A stretch of DNA of 38,590 bases. Source: a virus. How positions within the stretch are numbered: position 1 is the first letter of the stretch; every line of letters starts with the position of its first letter. Under the pieces are notes generated by a model. The model saw only the letters and a list, made by a program, of their open reading frames with translations, was not told where the DNA came from and searched no databases. Below are positions 32,742 through 38,590 of the stretch, in pieces. The translations under genes and the position numbers were made by a program. Location: the IMG/VR virus record IMGVR_UViG_3300024262_000100, positions 1-38,590 of that record. The stretch is one strand, 5' to 3'.

Positions 32742-32770
32742 TTGCCTTTTTTCTTTTATATGAGTATTAT
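32742..32770 (+). promoter_or_regulatory. Candidate promoter for ssb
   Basis: TTGCCT (32742-32747), a 17-bp spacer and TATTAT (32765-32770), 37 bp upstream of the ssb ATG at 32808. The rest of the divergent gap 32461-32807 is described by the repeat and hairpin entries. Confidence 0.5.
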
Positions 32771-32807
32771 ATTTATACATCAACATTAAAACATAGAATA
32801 AAAAACA

Positions 32808-33209
32808 ATGATTAACTTAAACAAGATTCAACTAATAGGAAATTTAACGATGAAGCCGGAACGGAAAGAAACAAAAGGTGGTACTAATTTGTGCTTATTT
32901 AGTATTGCTACTAATAGAACTTATAAAGATCCGAATGGTGAAAGTAAAAGCTCTACGCAGTATCATAATTGCATTGCTTGGAAAAAATTATCAGAGGTAA
33001 TCACGCTTATATCTCGCAAAGGCTCTCGTGTATATGTAGAAGGTGAGGTTAATTACAATGAATGGACTGACGATACAGGGAAGAAAAATAAAAGAACTGA
33101 GATTGTTGTTCAAAACTTTATCCTTTTAGAATCTCGTAGAGAGCAGGAGGAGGAAGCACGAATGAATAACGGTAACGATACTACCCCCCAATCTTTTGAT
33201 GAGTTCTAG
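32808..33209 (+). CDS. ssb: Single-stranded DNA-binding protein (133 aa)
   Basis: OB-fold start LNKIQLIGNLTMKPERKE (residues 4-21), the conserved FSIATNRTYKD (about 31-41), YHNCIAWKKLSEV (about 51-63), GSRVYVEGEVNYNEW (about 71-85) and TEIVVQNFILL (about 95-105). The acidic C-terminal tail ends FDEF, the partner-binding tip of SSB proteins. Length is near the small end. It is the only rightward gene in the right third. Its TAG stop shares the palindrome CTAG with the stop of the convergent gene 33206-33493. Confidence 0.93.
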   Translation: MINLNKIQLIGNLTMKPERKETKGGTNLCLFSIATNRTYKDPNGESKSSTQYHNCIAWKKLSEVITLISRKGSRVYVEGEVNYNEWTDDTGKKNKRTEIVVQNFILLESRREQEEEARMNNGNDTTPQSFDEF

Positions 33210-33493
33210 ATTTTCTTGATAAACTTTTCTTGTAAAAGGTGATTTACTTTCCTTCTGATTTTGTGCGTTTCTATATATTCCGGTCTGTCAAATAAGTATC
33301 TTGTTTCGTCCATTATATACACGCATTTTTCGATGAATTCCTTGTCGCTTGTGCCTCCTTTTTCTGCATTATCTAGCAGTATTAGGTACTGGATATATTT
33401 TGTTAGGTTTATTCCTAGTTTTGCGCTTTTTTCTTTCGCTATCTCTTTAATCCAAGGCACCATTTTCATGCTGGTTATCGGTGTTTTTGCCAT
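33206..33493 (-). CDS. Hypothetical protein, ribbon-helix-helix-like N-terminus (95 aa)
   Basis: ITSMKMVPWIKEIAKEKSAK then LGINLTKYIQYLILL (about residues 6-40) resembles the short strand and two helices of CopG/Arc proteins. The remaining half is helical and charged (IMDETRYLFDRPEYIETHK). Its stop overlaps the ssb stop. Could be a regulator, but the fold is guessed. Confidence 0.45.
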   Translation of the reverse strand: MAKTPITSMKMVPWIKEIAKEKSAKLGINLTKYIQYLILLDNAEKGGTSDKEFIEKCVYIMDETRYLFDRPEYIETHKIRRKVNHLLQEKFIKKI

Positions 33494-33506
33494 ATTTTTT
33501 TTAATG

Positions 33507-33719
33507 TTATAGATATCTTAGTGCGTTTCTTTTCTCCTCCTTTTCTAGGAATTCTTTTGCGTGGGAAGTCCTCCATTTTCCTTGCTCGTCCATTAATCTG
33601 TGAGCTGCTAGCAATCCAGACGTTGCGCCGTCCTTGAAGGCATAGCGCGCTGCCCTCTTTGTGTGGATATTTATGACTATTAAAAAAGTTAGTAGTCCTG
33701 ACAAAATTAGTATTTCCAT
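33507..33719 (-). CDS. Small single-pass membrane protein (70 aa)
   Basis: Residues 2-17 (EILILSGLLTFLIVIN) form a TM segment at the N-terminus, followed by a basic region (IHTKRAARYAF) that should face the cytoplasm, then a soluble helical tail. Type I/III orientation is uncertain. The gene lies 6 bp from its upstream neighbour. Unknown function. Confidence 0.6.
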   Translation of the reverse strand: MEILILSGLLTFLIVINIHTKRAARYAFKDGATSGLLAAHRLMDEQGKWRTSHAKEFLEKEEKRNALRYL

Positions 33720-33725
33720 AGTTTT

Positions 33726-34016
33726 TTATTTTTGTTTAATTAATATTAATAATTTCTCAATTGTTTCTATACTCTGGTCATCTGCCGTACATTCTGAGCC
33801 GTCCTCGTTGAGGAGTTGCCAATCATAAAGATCTAAGAAATGTCCGCACCCTTCTATATTAGAAAGTGCAGTGCTTTCTTTTAAAGCCTCTATAACCCTA
33901 GACAAAGAAACATTAAGATACATGTATATATCTCTGAAGTGTTCTGGGTTTGGGTCTGTTAATGCCCAAACTTCTTTATTGAAATTATCCCTTGTTTTCC
34001 TTTCTGATTTATCCAT
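33726..34016 (-). CDS. Hypothetical protein (96 aa)
   Basis: Helical acidic protein with NPEHFRDIYMYLNVSLSRVI in the first half and a Trp/Asp segment (FLDLYDWQLLNEDGSEC). Not recognised. The upstream gene stop lies only 8 bp away, adjacent to the 107-bp repeat copy A. Confidence 0.6.
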   Translation of the reverse strand: MDKSERKTRDNFNKEVWALTDPNPEHFRDIYMYLNVSLSRVIEALKESTALSNIEGCGHFLDLYDWQLLNEDGSECTADDQSIETIEKLLILIKQK

Positions 34017-34017
34017 T

Positions 34018-34124
34018 TTTTTGTTTAATATTTACTTGATATAAAGGTCAGCATTATTATTATTATTCCCAATGCTAGGAAGCTTATCCTGATTGTGGCT
34101 ATATCATTCTCCATAGTTTTATTT
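34018..34124. repeat. 107-bp direct repeat, copy A
   Basis: Identical, base for base by my reading, to 34561-34667 (offset 543). It contains the whole 29-aa peptide gene, its leader and the last codon and stop region of the 144-aa gene. Copies A and B flank that gene. Confidence 0.85.
34025..34114 (-). CDS. Tiny single-TM peptide, copy A (29 aa)
   Basis: MENDIATIRI then a hydrophobic run (FLALGIIIIMLTFI) and SSKY, stop TAA. The leader AAATAAAACT fits the local start pattern. The peptide is almost entirely one membrane helix, like small holin-, toxin- or membrane-stress peptides. It occurs in two exact copies. Confidence 0.55.
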   Translation of the reverse strand: MENDIATIRISFLALGIIIIMLTFISSKY

Positions 34125-34553
34125 GTTAAGATATTCCCAAGCCTTACCGAACTTCTTTCCCCATTCTTCACATCTTTCTTTGGTTTTGTGTTTAATGGTC
34201 GTTACGTTGTATTTTAGTAGAGTAGGATTAACATGGTAGGCTTCATCAACATCGAACCCCCAAATCCAAAACTCTTCACCATTTTTAGGCACGTAGTTCC
34301 ATGATAAACTTTCTATCCGTAAAGAGTACATTTCAGCCTCTTCTCTTGTTTGGAAGAAGTTGCCATGTCTTTGATAGCGTTTGTCGGCATTGTCATTTCT
34401 ATATAAACAGCGCACAACACCCCCGAAGCCAGACACATAATAGTACCCATCCCCAACCTGAGGAAATTTTTTCTTAATCCCTTCTGCAAGAGCGTCATAG
34501 CTCTCTTGTGATATTTCAACGGTATTACCGTTTTCTAATGTTATTTTTGGCAT
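34119..34553 (-). CDS. Hypothetical protein between the direct repeats (144 aa)
   Basis: Starts with a short conserved-looking strand pair (PKITLENGNTVEISQESYDA) as in many small phage proteins, then YYYVSGFGGVVRC, NADKRYQRHGNFFQTREEAE and an aromatic C-terminal half (EEFWIWGFDVDEAYH). Such KFFxTREEAE motifs occur widely in phage proteins of unknown role. It is bracketed by the 107-bp repeats and could be lost by recombination between them. Confidence 0.7.
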   Translation of the reverse strand: MPKITLENGNTVEISQESYDALAEGIKKKFPQVGDGYYYVSGFGGVVRCLYRNDNADKRYQRHGNFFQTREEAEMYSLRIESLSWNYVPKNGEEFWIWGFDVDEAYHVNPTLLKYNVTTIKHKTKERCEEWGKKFGKAWEYLNK

Positions 34554-34560
34554 AGTATTA

Positions 34561-34667
34561 TTTTTGTTTAATATTTACTTGATATAAAGGTCAGCATTAT
34601 TATTATTATTCCCAATGCTAGGAAGCTTATCCTGATTGTGGCTATATCATTCTCCATAGTTTTATTT
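34561..34667. repeat. 107-bp direct repeat, copy B
   Basis: Exact copy of 34018-34124. The stretch beyond it (34668-34721) is noncoding and holds CCCTC/GAGGG, a 5-bp hairpin (34693-34712) and no gene that I can see. Confidence 0.85.
34568..34657 (-). CDS. Tiny single-TM peptide, copy B (29 aa)
   Basis: Identical in sequence and leader to the copy at 34025-34114. Perfect identity of leader and coding sequence suggests recent duplication or ongoing gene conversion. Confidence 0.55.
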   Translation of the reverse strand: MENDIATIRISFLALGIIIIMLTFISSKY

Positions 34668-34721
34668 TTGTTAGTAAGTAGTTTTGTTTATCCCTCTCTA
34701 AAGGTGGAGGGGTTTGAATAA

Positions 34722-35003
34722 TTAAAAGAATGAGTCTTTGCCGCTTAAGATTTCTACAATTTCTTTTTTAGTCATCCTTCCCAATTCATCTTTAATCCTT
34801 GTTTTTAAAGAATGTTCAGTAACATATTCTTTAATGTAATCATCTGCAATTTCCTTGTAGGCTTGCTTTAAAGCGTTGTGAATCTCATCCTTAAACTCAA
34901 AATTATGATCCGTACTTGTATCAACAACGTGTTCTACAAGCCTCTCCCTTAACACTTCTTTTGTTTTAGGACAGCTTATTAGTTCCTTTATTAGTTTATC
35001 CAT
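34722..35003 (-). CDS. Hypothetical protein (93 aa)
   Basis: Helical, charged protein (MDKLIKELISCPKTKEVLRE then DYIKEYVTEHSLKTRIKDEL). No recognisable family. It ends LSGKDSFF. Its start lies 4 bp from the previous stop at 35008. Confidence 0.65.
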   Translation of the reverse strand: MDKLIKELISCPKTKEVLRERLVEHVVDTSTDHNFEFKDEIHNALKQAYKEIADDYIKEYVTEHSLKTRIKDELGRMTKKEIVEILSGKDSFF

Positions 35004-35007
35004 AGTA

Positions 35008-35547
35008 TTATTTTTTTTTATAGAAATAAGTATCTTTAAATATTTTCCTGTCCATTTTTTCCTGATCTAGTTTTTCTAGATATTTGATAGTTTTCTCTAA
35101 CTCTTTTAGTGTTTTCTTGCTTTCTCTTCTGTCGTGGCACGCTTGAGCAATGATTCTTTTTTGCTCTTCTATAATTTCTTCCATTTTTCTTTTTTCTGCG
35201 TATACGCTTTTTTTTACAACTTCATCATTCAGCCTTAAGCGGTCTATCGCTGGAACATAAGCAGTATTGAAGCGGTACTTGCAATATTTAATCGCCTTAT
35301 CTATCATTCTTCGCCTTATTTTTCTCCTCCCTTTTAATGCCTCCCCTTCTTCTTTATTTGTATTTGCAAACCATTCTTCACCTACCTTGATCATCAAGGG
35401 GTGTAAATTTGAGAACATACACACCTTTTTAGCTCCTGAAAGGAAAATGCTAGACCATTTCCCCGTTCTTCTTCTTCTAGCCTTTACAAGCTCTCTATTT
35501 GTCATTTTTAGATATGACTGTATTTTTATGTCTATTCTGTCGGTCAT
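35008..35547 (-). CDS. Hypothetical basic protein with coiled coil (179 aa)
   Basis: The N-terminal half has basic patches (RELVKARRRRTGKW, about residues 18-31, and EALKGRRKIRRRMIDKA near 69-85). The C-terminal 70 residues form a coiled coil (KRKMEEIIEEQKRIIAQ, LKELEKTIKYLEKLDQEK). Basic plus coiled-coil layout suggests a nucleic-acid-binding or structural role. Unrecognised. Confidence 0.65.
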   Translation of the reverse strand: MTDRIDIKIQSYLKMTNRELVKARRRRTGKWSSIFLSGAKKVCMFSNLHPLMIKVGEEWFANTNKEEGEALKGRRKIRRRMIDKAIKYCKYRFNTAYVPAIDRLRLNDEVVKKSVYAEKRKMEEIIEEQKRIIAQACHDRRESKKTLKELEKTIKYLEKLDQEKMDRKIFKDTYFYKKK

Positions 35548-35554
35548 ATTTTTT

Positions 35555-35986
35555 TTAGTTGGTTACTAGTGCGTATAATTCTATTACTTGCATTCCTTCT
35601 TCTTTTTCTATCAATCCGCTACCTTCTAGGACTGATAGGCTGGAGGTTAACCTTCTTAGAAAAAGCAGGTATTTTATAGCTATTTTTTGCTCTGTGAAAT
35701 ACTCCATGTGTTGATCAAAAGTATCTTTATTATTTTCGATATCCTCTAAGAGAATGCGCCCAACATCTTTGGCTAGTTTTTTATTCTTTGAGTAGTCTGC
35801 AAATGCTGTTGTTATTATTTTTGTCGCTGTCATCGGGGTGGTTACTTTTTCATGGTGTGCTATAAAGAAAAACGTAGCTGCTATTTCAAAGAGTTCTGCT
35901 ATTTCCTCCTTAATTTCTAGCTTTTCTCTAATTTCTTTTAAACCTTTTAAATTCAATGACTCTTGGGCTTTGTCAAGTATGTTCAT
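35555..35986 (-). CDS. Hypothetical helical protein (143 aa)
   Basis: All-helical by appearance: MNILDKAQESLNLKGLKEIR, LFEIAATFFFIAHHEKVTTP, ATKIITTAFADYSKNKKL, then YLLFLRRLTSSLSVLEGSG. Not recognised; no TM segment long enough to be certain. The gene ends 7 bp before the next gene starts. Confidence 0.6.
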   Translation of the reverse strand: MNILDKAQESLNLKGLKEIREKLEIKEEIAELFEIAATFFFIAHHEKVTTPMTATKIITTAFADYSKNKKLAKDVGRILLEDIENNKDTFDQHMEYFTEQKIAIKYLLFLRRLTSSLSVLEGSGLIEKEEGMQVIELYALVTN

Positions 35987-36004
35987 AGTGTTTTTTTTTG
36001 TTTA

Positions 36005-36169
36005 TTATTTAATATTTTTACAGCTAGCAATCAGATAGTAATTAACTGGTACATACATAAGAAATCCGAGTATTAGTGTTTCTCCTGCTGTTCCTGCGAG
36101 TATTGAGGAAAGACAAGCAAAAGTGAGAAAGGTCATTAGGGCTGTAGAGTAGTAGTGTAGAAATTTCAT
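36005..36169 (-). CDS. Small two-TM membrane protein (54 aa)
   Basis: MKFLHYYSTA then a TM segment (about residues 9-28, ALMTFLTFACLSSILAG), a short loop (TAGET) and a second TM segment (about 31-48, LILGFLMYVPVNYYLI), with tail SCKNIK and TAA at 36005-36007. It fills an otherwise empty 222-bp gap. Hairpin topology is compatible with a holin-like or exclusion role. Confidence 0.6.
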   Translation of the reverse strand: MKFLHYYSTALMTFLTFACLSSILAGTAGETLILGFLMYVPVNYYLIASCKNIK

Positions 36170-36208
36170 AATATTTTTTTGGGTTATATATTAAAATGAA
36201 ATATTATT

Positions 36209-36574
36209 TTAAAGTTCTGCTGTAAAGTAGCAGTGTCCTATTTTTTTGATACAATCCCTGATCTTTATACCAAGCCCTAGTCTGTAGTACCATTTTAGGC
36301 AAAGTAAGGCTTCTTCCTCGTCTATTCCTAGCAGTTCCGATATTTCTATATTCTTTTTTTCTTTAAAGGCTTTGTCTAGTTTCTCTTTATGTTTCCCCAT
36401 TAGTTTTTTACATTTTTCTATTCCTTCTTCCACCTTTTTAAGGTCATCAGATTCAAAGGAATATTCAATAGTGCATGGCTCGTGAGCCTCAACTCCAAAG
36501 AATGAAGCGTCATCAGAATCTTGTATGCCGAAGGCAAATTTGCCTTCAATATCTCCATCATAGTATCTTCCCAT
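36209..36574 (-). CDS. Conserved-type phage protein MGRYYDGDIEG (121 aa)
   Basis: The opening MGRYYDGDIEGKFAFGIQDSD is a start I associate with a small family of phage and bacterial proteins of unknown role. The rest is charged helix (DLKKVEEGIEKCKKLMGK, about residues 44-61) and a C-terminal aromatic part (LCLKWYYRLGLGIKIRDCIK). No catalytic motif is visible. Confidence 0.65.
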   Translation of the reverse strand: MGRYYDGDIEGKFAFGIQDSDDASFFGVEAHEPCTIEYSFESDDLKKVEEGIEKCKKLMGKHKEKLDKAFKEKKNIEISELLGIDEEEALLCLKWYYRLGLGIKIRDCIKKIGHCYFTAEL

Positions 36575-36643
36575 AATTTTATTGTTTTAAATATTATTAA
36601 GCAGTTTAGAATCATGCTTAGGATTAAATATTTTCTAAACCTA

Positions 36644-37009
36644 TTATTTATTCAGCTTATATATATATTCACCAAGTACAATATTGAAAGTTTCTTCGAA
36701 CCAATGCCATATATCATCTCTACAAGTTCCAATTGGGAAGCTTAAAAATTGTTCTTCTATTTCTTCATTTTCATTTATAGGGACGTCTTTAAACAATCCC
36801 CATGTTTTTTTTAGTGATAAGTTCCGTAATTGTTCTGATTGTTCCGTAATTGTTCCTTTTGTTATCGGCTCTAAGCTTTCAATTTCTAAAAGATTGTCTC
36901 GTTTAAGCTGATACAAAGCCTTTGCCTGCTCCTTTGTTAGACCAACGACGATAACTCCTCTACCTCTATATTTTAATTTATAATCACCTGCTAAGTTTTC
37001 AGTTTTCAT
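36644..37009 (-). CDS. Hypothetical protein with FPIGTxxxDIWHWFE motif (121 aa)
   Basis: N-terminal part is GRGVIVVGLTKEQAKALYQL; the C-terminal segment FPIGTCRDDIWHWFEETFNI (about residues 92-111) is of a type seen in many small phage/bacterial proteins of unknown function. A short internal DNA repeat (GTTCCGTAATTGTTC, two copies at 36824-36858) codes for TITEQSEQL. An 8-bp inverted repeat (36604-36611/36633-36640) lies after its stop. Confidence 0.6.
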   Translation of the reverse strand: MKTENLAGDYKLKYRGRGVIVVGLTKEQAKALYQLKRDNLLEIESLEPITKGTITEQSEQLRNLSLKKTWGLFKDVPINENEEIEEQFLSFPIGTCRDDIWHWFEETFNIVLGEYIYKLNK

Positions 37010-37037
37010 AATTTTATTAATGTTAATTTATTAGGTT

Positions 37038-37256
37038 TTAATTATTTTCGTTGAGAAATCCCATTGCTCCCTCCATTATTCCTCCTGCCATATCTTTTTG
37101 ACCTTCGTCTAAGCTTTGCCATAAAGCCTTTATCTCTAGGGTGCCTACTTCATCATATTTCCCCTGATTGGCTACGTTATACATCACGCCGCCGAAAGAA
37201 TCTTTCAGGATTTCTTTATAGGTGGGGTGGTTTTTAATTAATTGTATTGTTTCCAT
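37038..37256 (-). CDS. Hypothetical protein with AACCACCAA leader (72 aa)
   Basis: Helical, slightly acidic; has GGVMYNVANQGKYDEVG and DEGQKDMAGGIMEGAMGF. No family recognised. Preceded by the AACCACCAA leader motif (37269-37261). Confidence 0.6.
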   Translation of the reverse strand: METIQLIKNHPTYKEILKDSFGGVMYNVANQGKYDEVGTLEIKALWQSLDEGQKDMAGGIMEGAMGFLNENN

Positions 37257-37325
37257 GTTGTTGGTGGTTAAATTAAATATATTATTTTTATTTGATTAAA
37301 TAGTGTTTTTACTAGTATTGGGCTT

Positions 37326-37634
37326 TTATTGTTTATGCAATTCTCCTATGTACCAGTATTTTTCTAGTCCTTTGCCAAAACAATTATAAACAGGTCTTCC
37401 TTTTTTAAATCTTGTCGCCTCACCTGATAAAAAATAGCTTGAAACGGGAAGAGCAAAGTTTATAAATTCATGCCTTGTTTTTCCGCTTTCCTCTGGTGGC
37501 ACGCTTTCAAGGAAATGCCAGTAAATATCTTTTTCTATTCTGATTGGTAGCACTTCCCCATTTGCGAGCCTGTTTGCTATTAACTTTTCAAAGCTTCCCC
37601 ATTCCTTCCATTCTTTGCTTGTTATAGTTTTCAT
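37326..37634 (-). CDS. Hypothetical protein with AACCACCAA leader (102 aa)
   Basis: Trp/Glu-rich start (SKEWKEWGSFEKLIANRL), a middle EKDIYWHFLESVPPEE and a C-terminal aromatic/basic segment (FGKGLEKYWYIGEL). Unrecognised. Leader motif at 37650-37642 just before its ATG. Confidence 0.6.
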   Translation of the reverse strand: MKTITSKEWKEWGSFEKLIANRLANGEVLPIRIEKDIYWHFLESVPPEESGKTRHEFINFALPVSSYFLSGEATRFKKGRPVYNCFGKGLEKYWYIGELHKQ

Positions 37635-37674
37635 AATTTTTTTGGTGGTTAAAATAAAAATTGTTTTTATTTGA

Positions 37675-38079
37675 TTAAATGTTTTTTTCTACTTGTGATC
37701 GGTGGAATAGTTTGTAGGTTTTTGGAAAACAAAAAGAATCGTCTTTTTTATCTTTATCGTCTTTTCTCTCCTTTTTTATCCATGTTATCCCGTTGATCTT
37801 GCTTTTCTCTCCTTTTTTAACTTTGAATCCGCTATCTATCCAGCCTTTGAATGTTTTTGTATCTAGGTATGGTAAGCCTTGAAGTTTTAACTTCTCCATT
37901 TCTGCTAGAGTGAATGCGAAAGAGTACATTGAAACGGATAGACTCGGACTTTGTGAGATTAGAAGGCTATATTTGTTTTTGTAGTTTTCATCTTCTGCGA
38001 GTTCTTTGGCTCTTTGCCATTGCTCCCGCATATTTTTATAGAAATCTTTTTTCTGTTCCTTTGTGTAAAGAGTAGCCAT
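37675..38079 (-). CDS. ArdC-N-like protein, possible anti-restriction or ssDNA-binding protein (134 aa)
   Basis: The central and C-terminal pattern is TFKGWIDSGFKVKKGEKSKI (about residues 74-93), INGITWIK, then FPKTYKLFHRSQVE (about 117-131). It resembles the N-terminal domain of ArdC/DUF1738 proteins, which has W...G..V.KGEK and a final F..SQTE-like motif. ArdC-N binds single-stranded DNA and belongs to proteins that protect incoming DNA from restriction. Only this domain is present; the metalloprotease part of ArdC is absent. Identification is by pattern and moderate. Confidence 0.5.
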   Translation of the reverse strand: MATLYTKEQKKDFYKNMREQWQRAKELAEDENYKNKYSLLISQSPSLSVSMYSFAFTLAEMEKLKLQGLPYLDTKTFKGWIDSGFKVKKGEKSKINGITWIKKERKDDKDKKDDSFCFPKTYKLFHRSQVEKNI

Positions 38080-38112
38080 AATTTTTTGGTGGTTAAATTA
38101 AATAGATATAGA

Positions 38113-38331
38113 TTATATTTGTCCGTCAATTTCTTTTAGAATGTCGTCTGCTTCTGCGATTGTATTACTTGAGTAGTAGACATCGGGCGCAAACTCTTCT
38201 ACAAGATCCATCAGGTTAATGATTACATTCTCAACATCCCCATTTTGTATGAGCTTGTTTAGCTTTCCCCTTTTTGTATTTGCTCCTCTGAGCTTTTCCT
38301 GAGCCTTTTTAACTATTGATAGGATTTTCAT
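38113..38331 (-). CDS. First early gene, hypothetical (72 aa)
   Basis: Helical, with a basic first third (VKKAQEKLRGANTKRGKLNK) and an acidic second half (DVENVIINLMDLVEEF). Not recognised. Promoter-proximal gene of the right-end early operon, 36 bp downstream of the -10 at 38367-38372, with the AACCACCAA motif at 38346-38338. Confidence 0.6.
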   Translation of the reverse strand: MKILSIVKKAQEKLRGANTKRGKLNKLIQNGDVENVIINLMDLVEEFAPDVYYSSNTIAEADDILKEIDGQI

Positions 38332-38366
38332 ATTATTTTGGTGGTTATTGATATGAAACTAATTAC

Positions 38367-38395
38367 ATCTTATCAGATCGTATGTACCTTGTCAA
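38367..38395 (-). promoter_or_regulatory. Strong sigma70-type early promoter
   Basis: On the minus strand, TTGACA (38395-38390), a 17-bp spacer and TAAGAT (38372-38367), preceded by TG at the extended -10 (CTGATAAGAT). It directs transcription leftward into the early genes and is the best promoter match in the window. Confidence 0.8.
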
Positions 38396-38402
38396 TGATT
38401 TA

Positions 38403-38461
38403 ATCTAGGTTTTTGGTATATACCTTTGACATATTCCTATTTTATCTAGGTATATCTAGGT
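38403..38461. repeat. Three ATCTAGGT repeats and a palindrome in the early control region
   Basis: ATCTAGGT at 38403-38410, 38444-38451 and 38454-38461. The last two are one helical turn (10 bp) apart. Between them lie GGTATATACC (38415-38424, perfect palindrome) and a TTGACA on the plus strand (38426-38431). They look like operator sites. Confidence 0.55.
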
Positions 38462-38509
38462 CTATTCTATTTTTCTCCTTCTATTTTCCCTTTGTCAAAA
38501 GAAAAAGGC

Positions 38510-38538
38510 TTGTGCCTCTTGACAGTTTTAACTATAAT
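38510..38538 (+). promoter_or_regulatory. Candidate rightward promoter at the right end
   Basis: TTGTGC (38510-38515), 17-bp spacer and perfect TATAAT (38533-38538), heading off the right edge. An ATG at 38572 opens a frame that runs off the end after six codons. AGGC/GCCT (38506-38517) is a small inverted repeat near the -35. Confidence 0.5.
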
Positions 38539-38590
38539 ATAGAACGGAAGGAAAAGAGGACTGATAGACAGATGGGCTATGATTGTCCGT

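Larger units (their letters stand above)
37261..38346 (-). repeat. Four copies of leader motif AACCACCAA ahead of the first four early genes
   Basis: Minus-strand copies are at 38346-38338, 38094-38086, 37650-37642 and 37269-37261, each about 4-8 bp before an ATG. Three also share the extended ATTTAATTT-AACCACCAA form or close variants. A fifth AACCACCAA lies on the plus strand at 32606-32614, in the replication control region. Intervals are about 250-450 bp, one gene each. Confidence 0.75.

Noticed and set aside
38572-38590. ATG opening a rightward frame at the right edge
   Set aside because: Only six codons are visible, and joined circularly to base 1 it stops within a few more codons, so I do not call a gene.

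Overview
The window is a nearly complete, probably lytic, tailed-phage genome of about 38.6 kb. It is AT-rich, almost fully coding, and contains no integrase, no recognisable lysogeny repressor, no tRNA and no transposon. There is no tape measure, tail tube, sheath or baseplate gene. A large portal (692 aa), a scaffold, a gp4-like adaptor, a gp10-like tail hub and two large candidate ejection proteins point to a short-tailed (podovirus-like) particle. The host is uncertain. Start codons follow A/T-rich leaders with almost no Shine-Dalgarno sequence, as in Bacteroidota or Patescibacteria. Several intergenic regions nevertheless carry good sigma70-type promoters (for example TTGACA-17-TAAGAT at 38367-38395), which is not the Bacteroidota consensus.

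Layout. (1) 1-2576, minus strand: small accessory genes, including an Acb2-type anti-CBASS cyclic-nucleotide sponge (756-962), several genes under 60 aa, and a 166-nt GC-rich stretch (1016-1181) that folds into a closed multi-hairpin domain and may be a new RNA. (2) 2577-2860: divergent control region with a terminator-like hairpin in the late leader. (3) 2861-24797, plus strand: virion and lysis genes in the order terminase large subunit, portal, scaffold, major capsid, decoration, adaptor, LamG-domain appendages, coiled-coil/TM protein, tail hub, tail fibre, two ejection-protein candidates, amidase, holin candidate. (4) 24784-32460, minus strand: replication, recombination and folding genes (replisome organiser, DnaB-like helicase, GroES, GroEL, a small ribbon-helix-helix candidate, zinc-ribbon proteins, PD-(D/E)XK nuclease, ERF annealing protein, RusA resolvase) and a 3D-domain protein that seems to be made by -1 frameshifting on an A9 run. 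(5) 32461-32807: a repeat-rich divergent control region, possibly the replication origin. (6) 32808-33209, plus strand: SSB. (7) 33206-38331, minus strand: about 16 small early genes, mostly unknown, with a 107-bp exact direct repeat carrying a 29-aa membrane peptide, an ArdC-N-like protein, and a leader motif AACCACCAA ahead of the four promoter-proximal genes. (8) 38332-38590: early promoter region.

How the parts work together. The early minus-strand operon at the right end would be expressed first and, with Acb2 at the left end, would blunt host defence. The organiser, helicase and SSB replicate the DNA; ERF, the nuclease and RusA recombine and resolve it; GroEL/GroES may fold phage proteins; the plus-strand block then builds particles and lyses the cell. 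If the genome is circular or circularly permuted, the left and right minus-strand blocks are neighbours. All functional names come from reading motifs by eye; no search was run.
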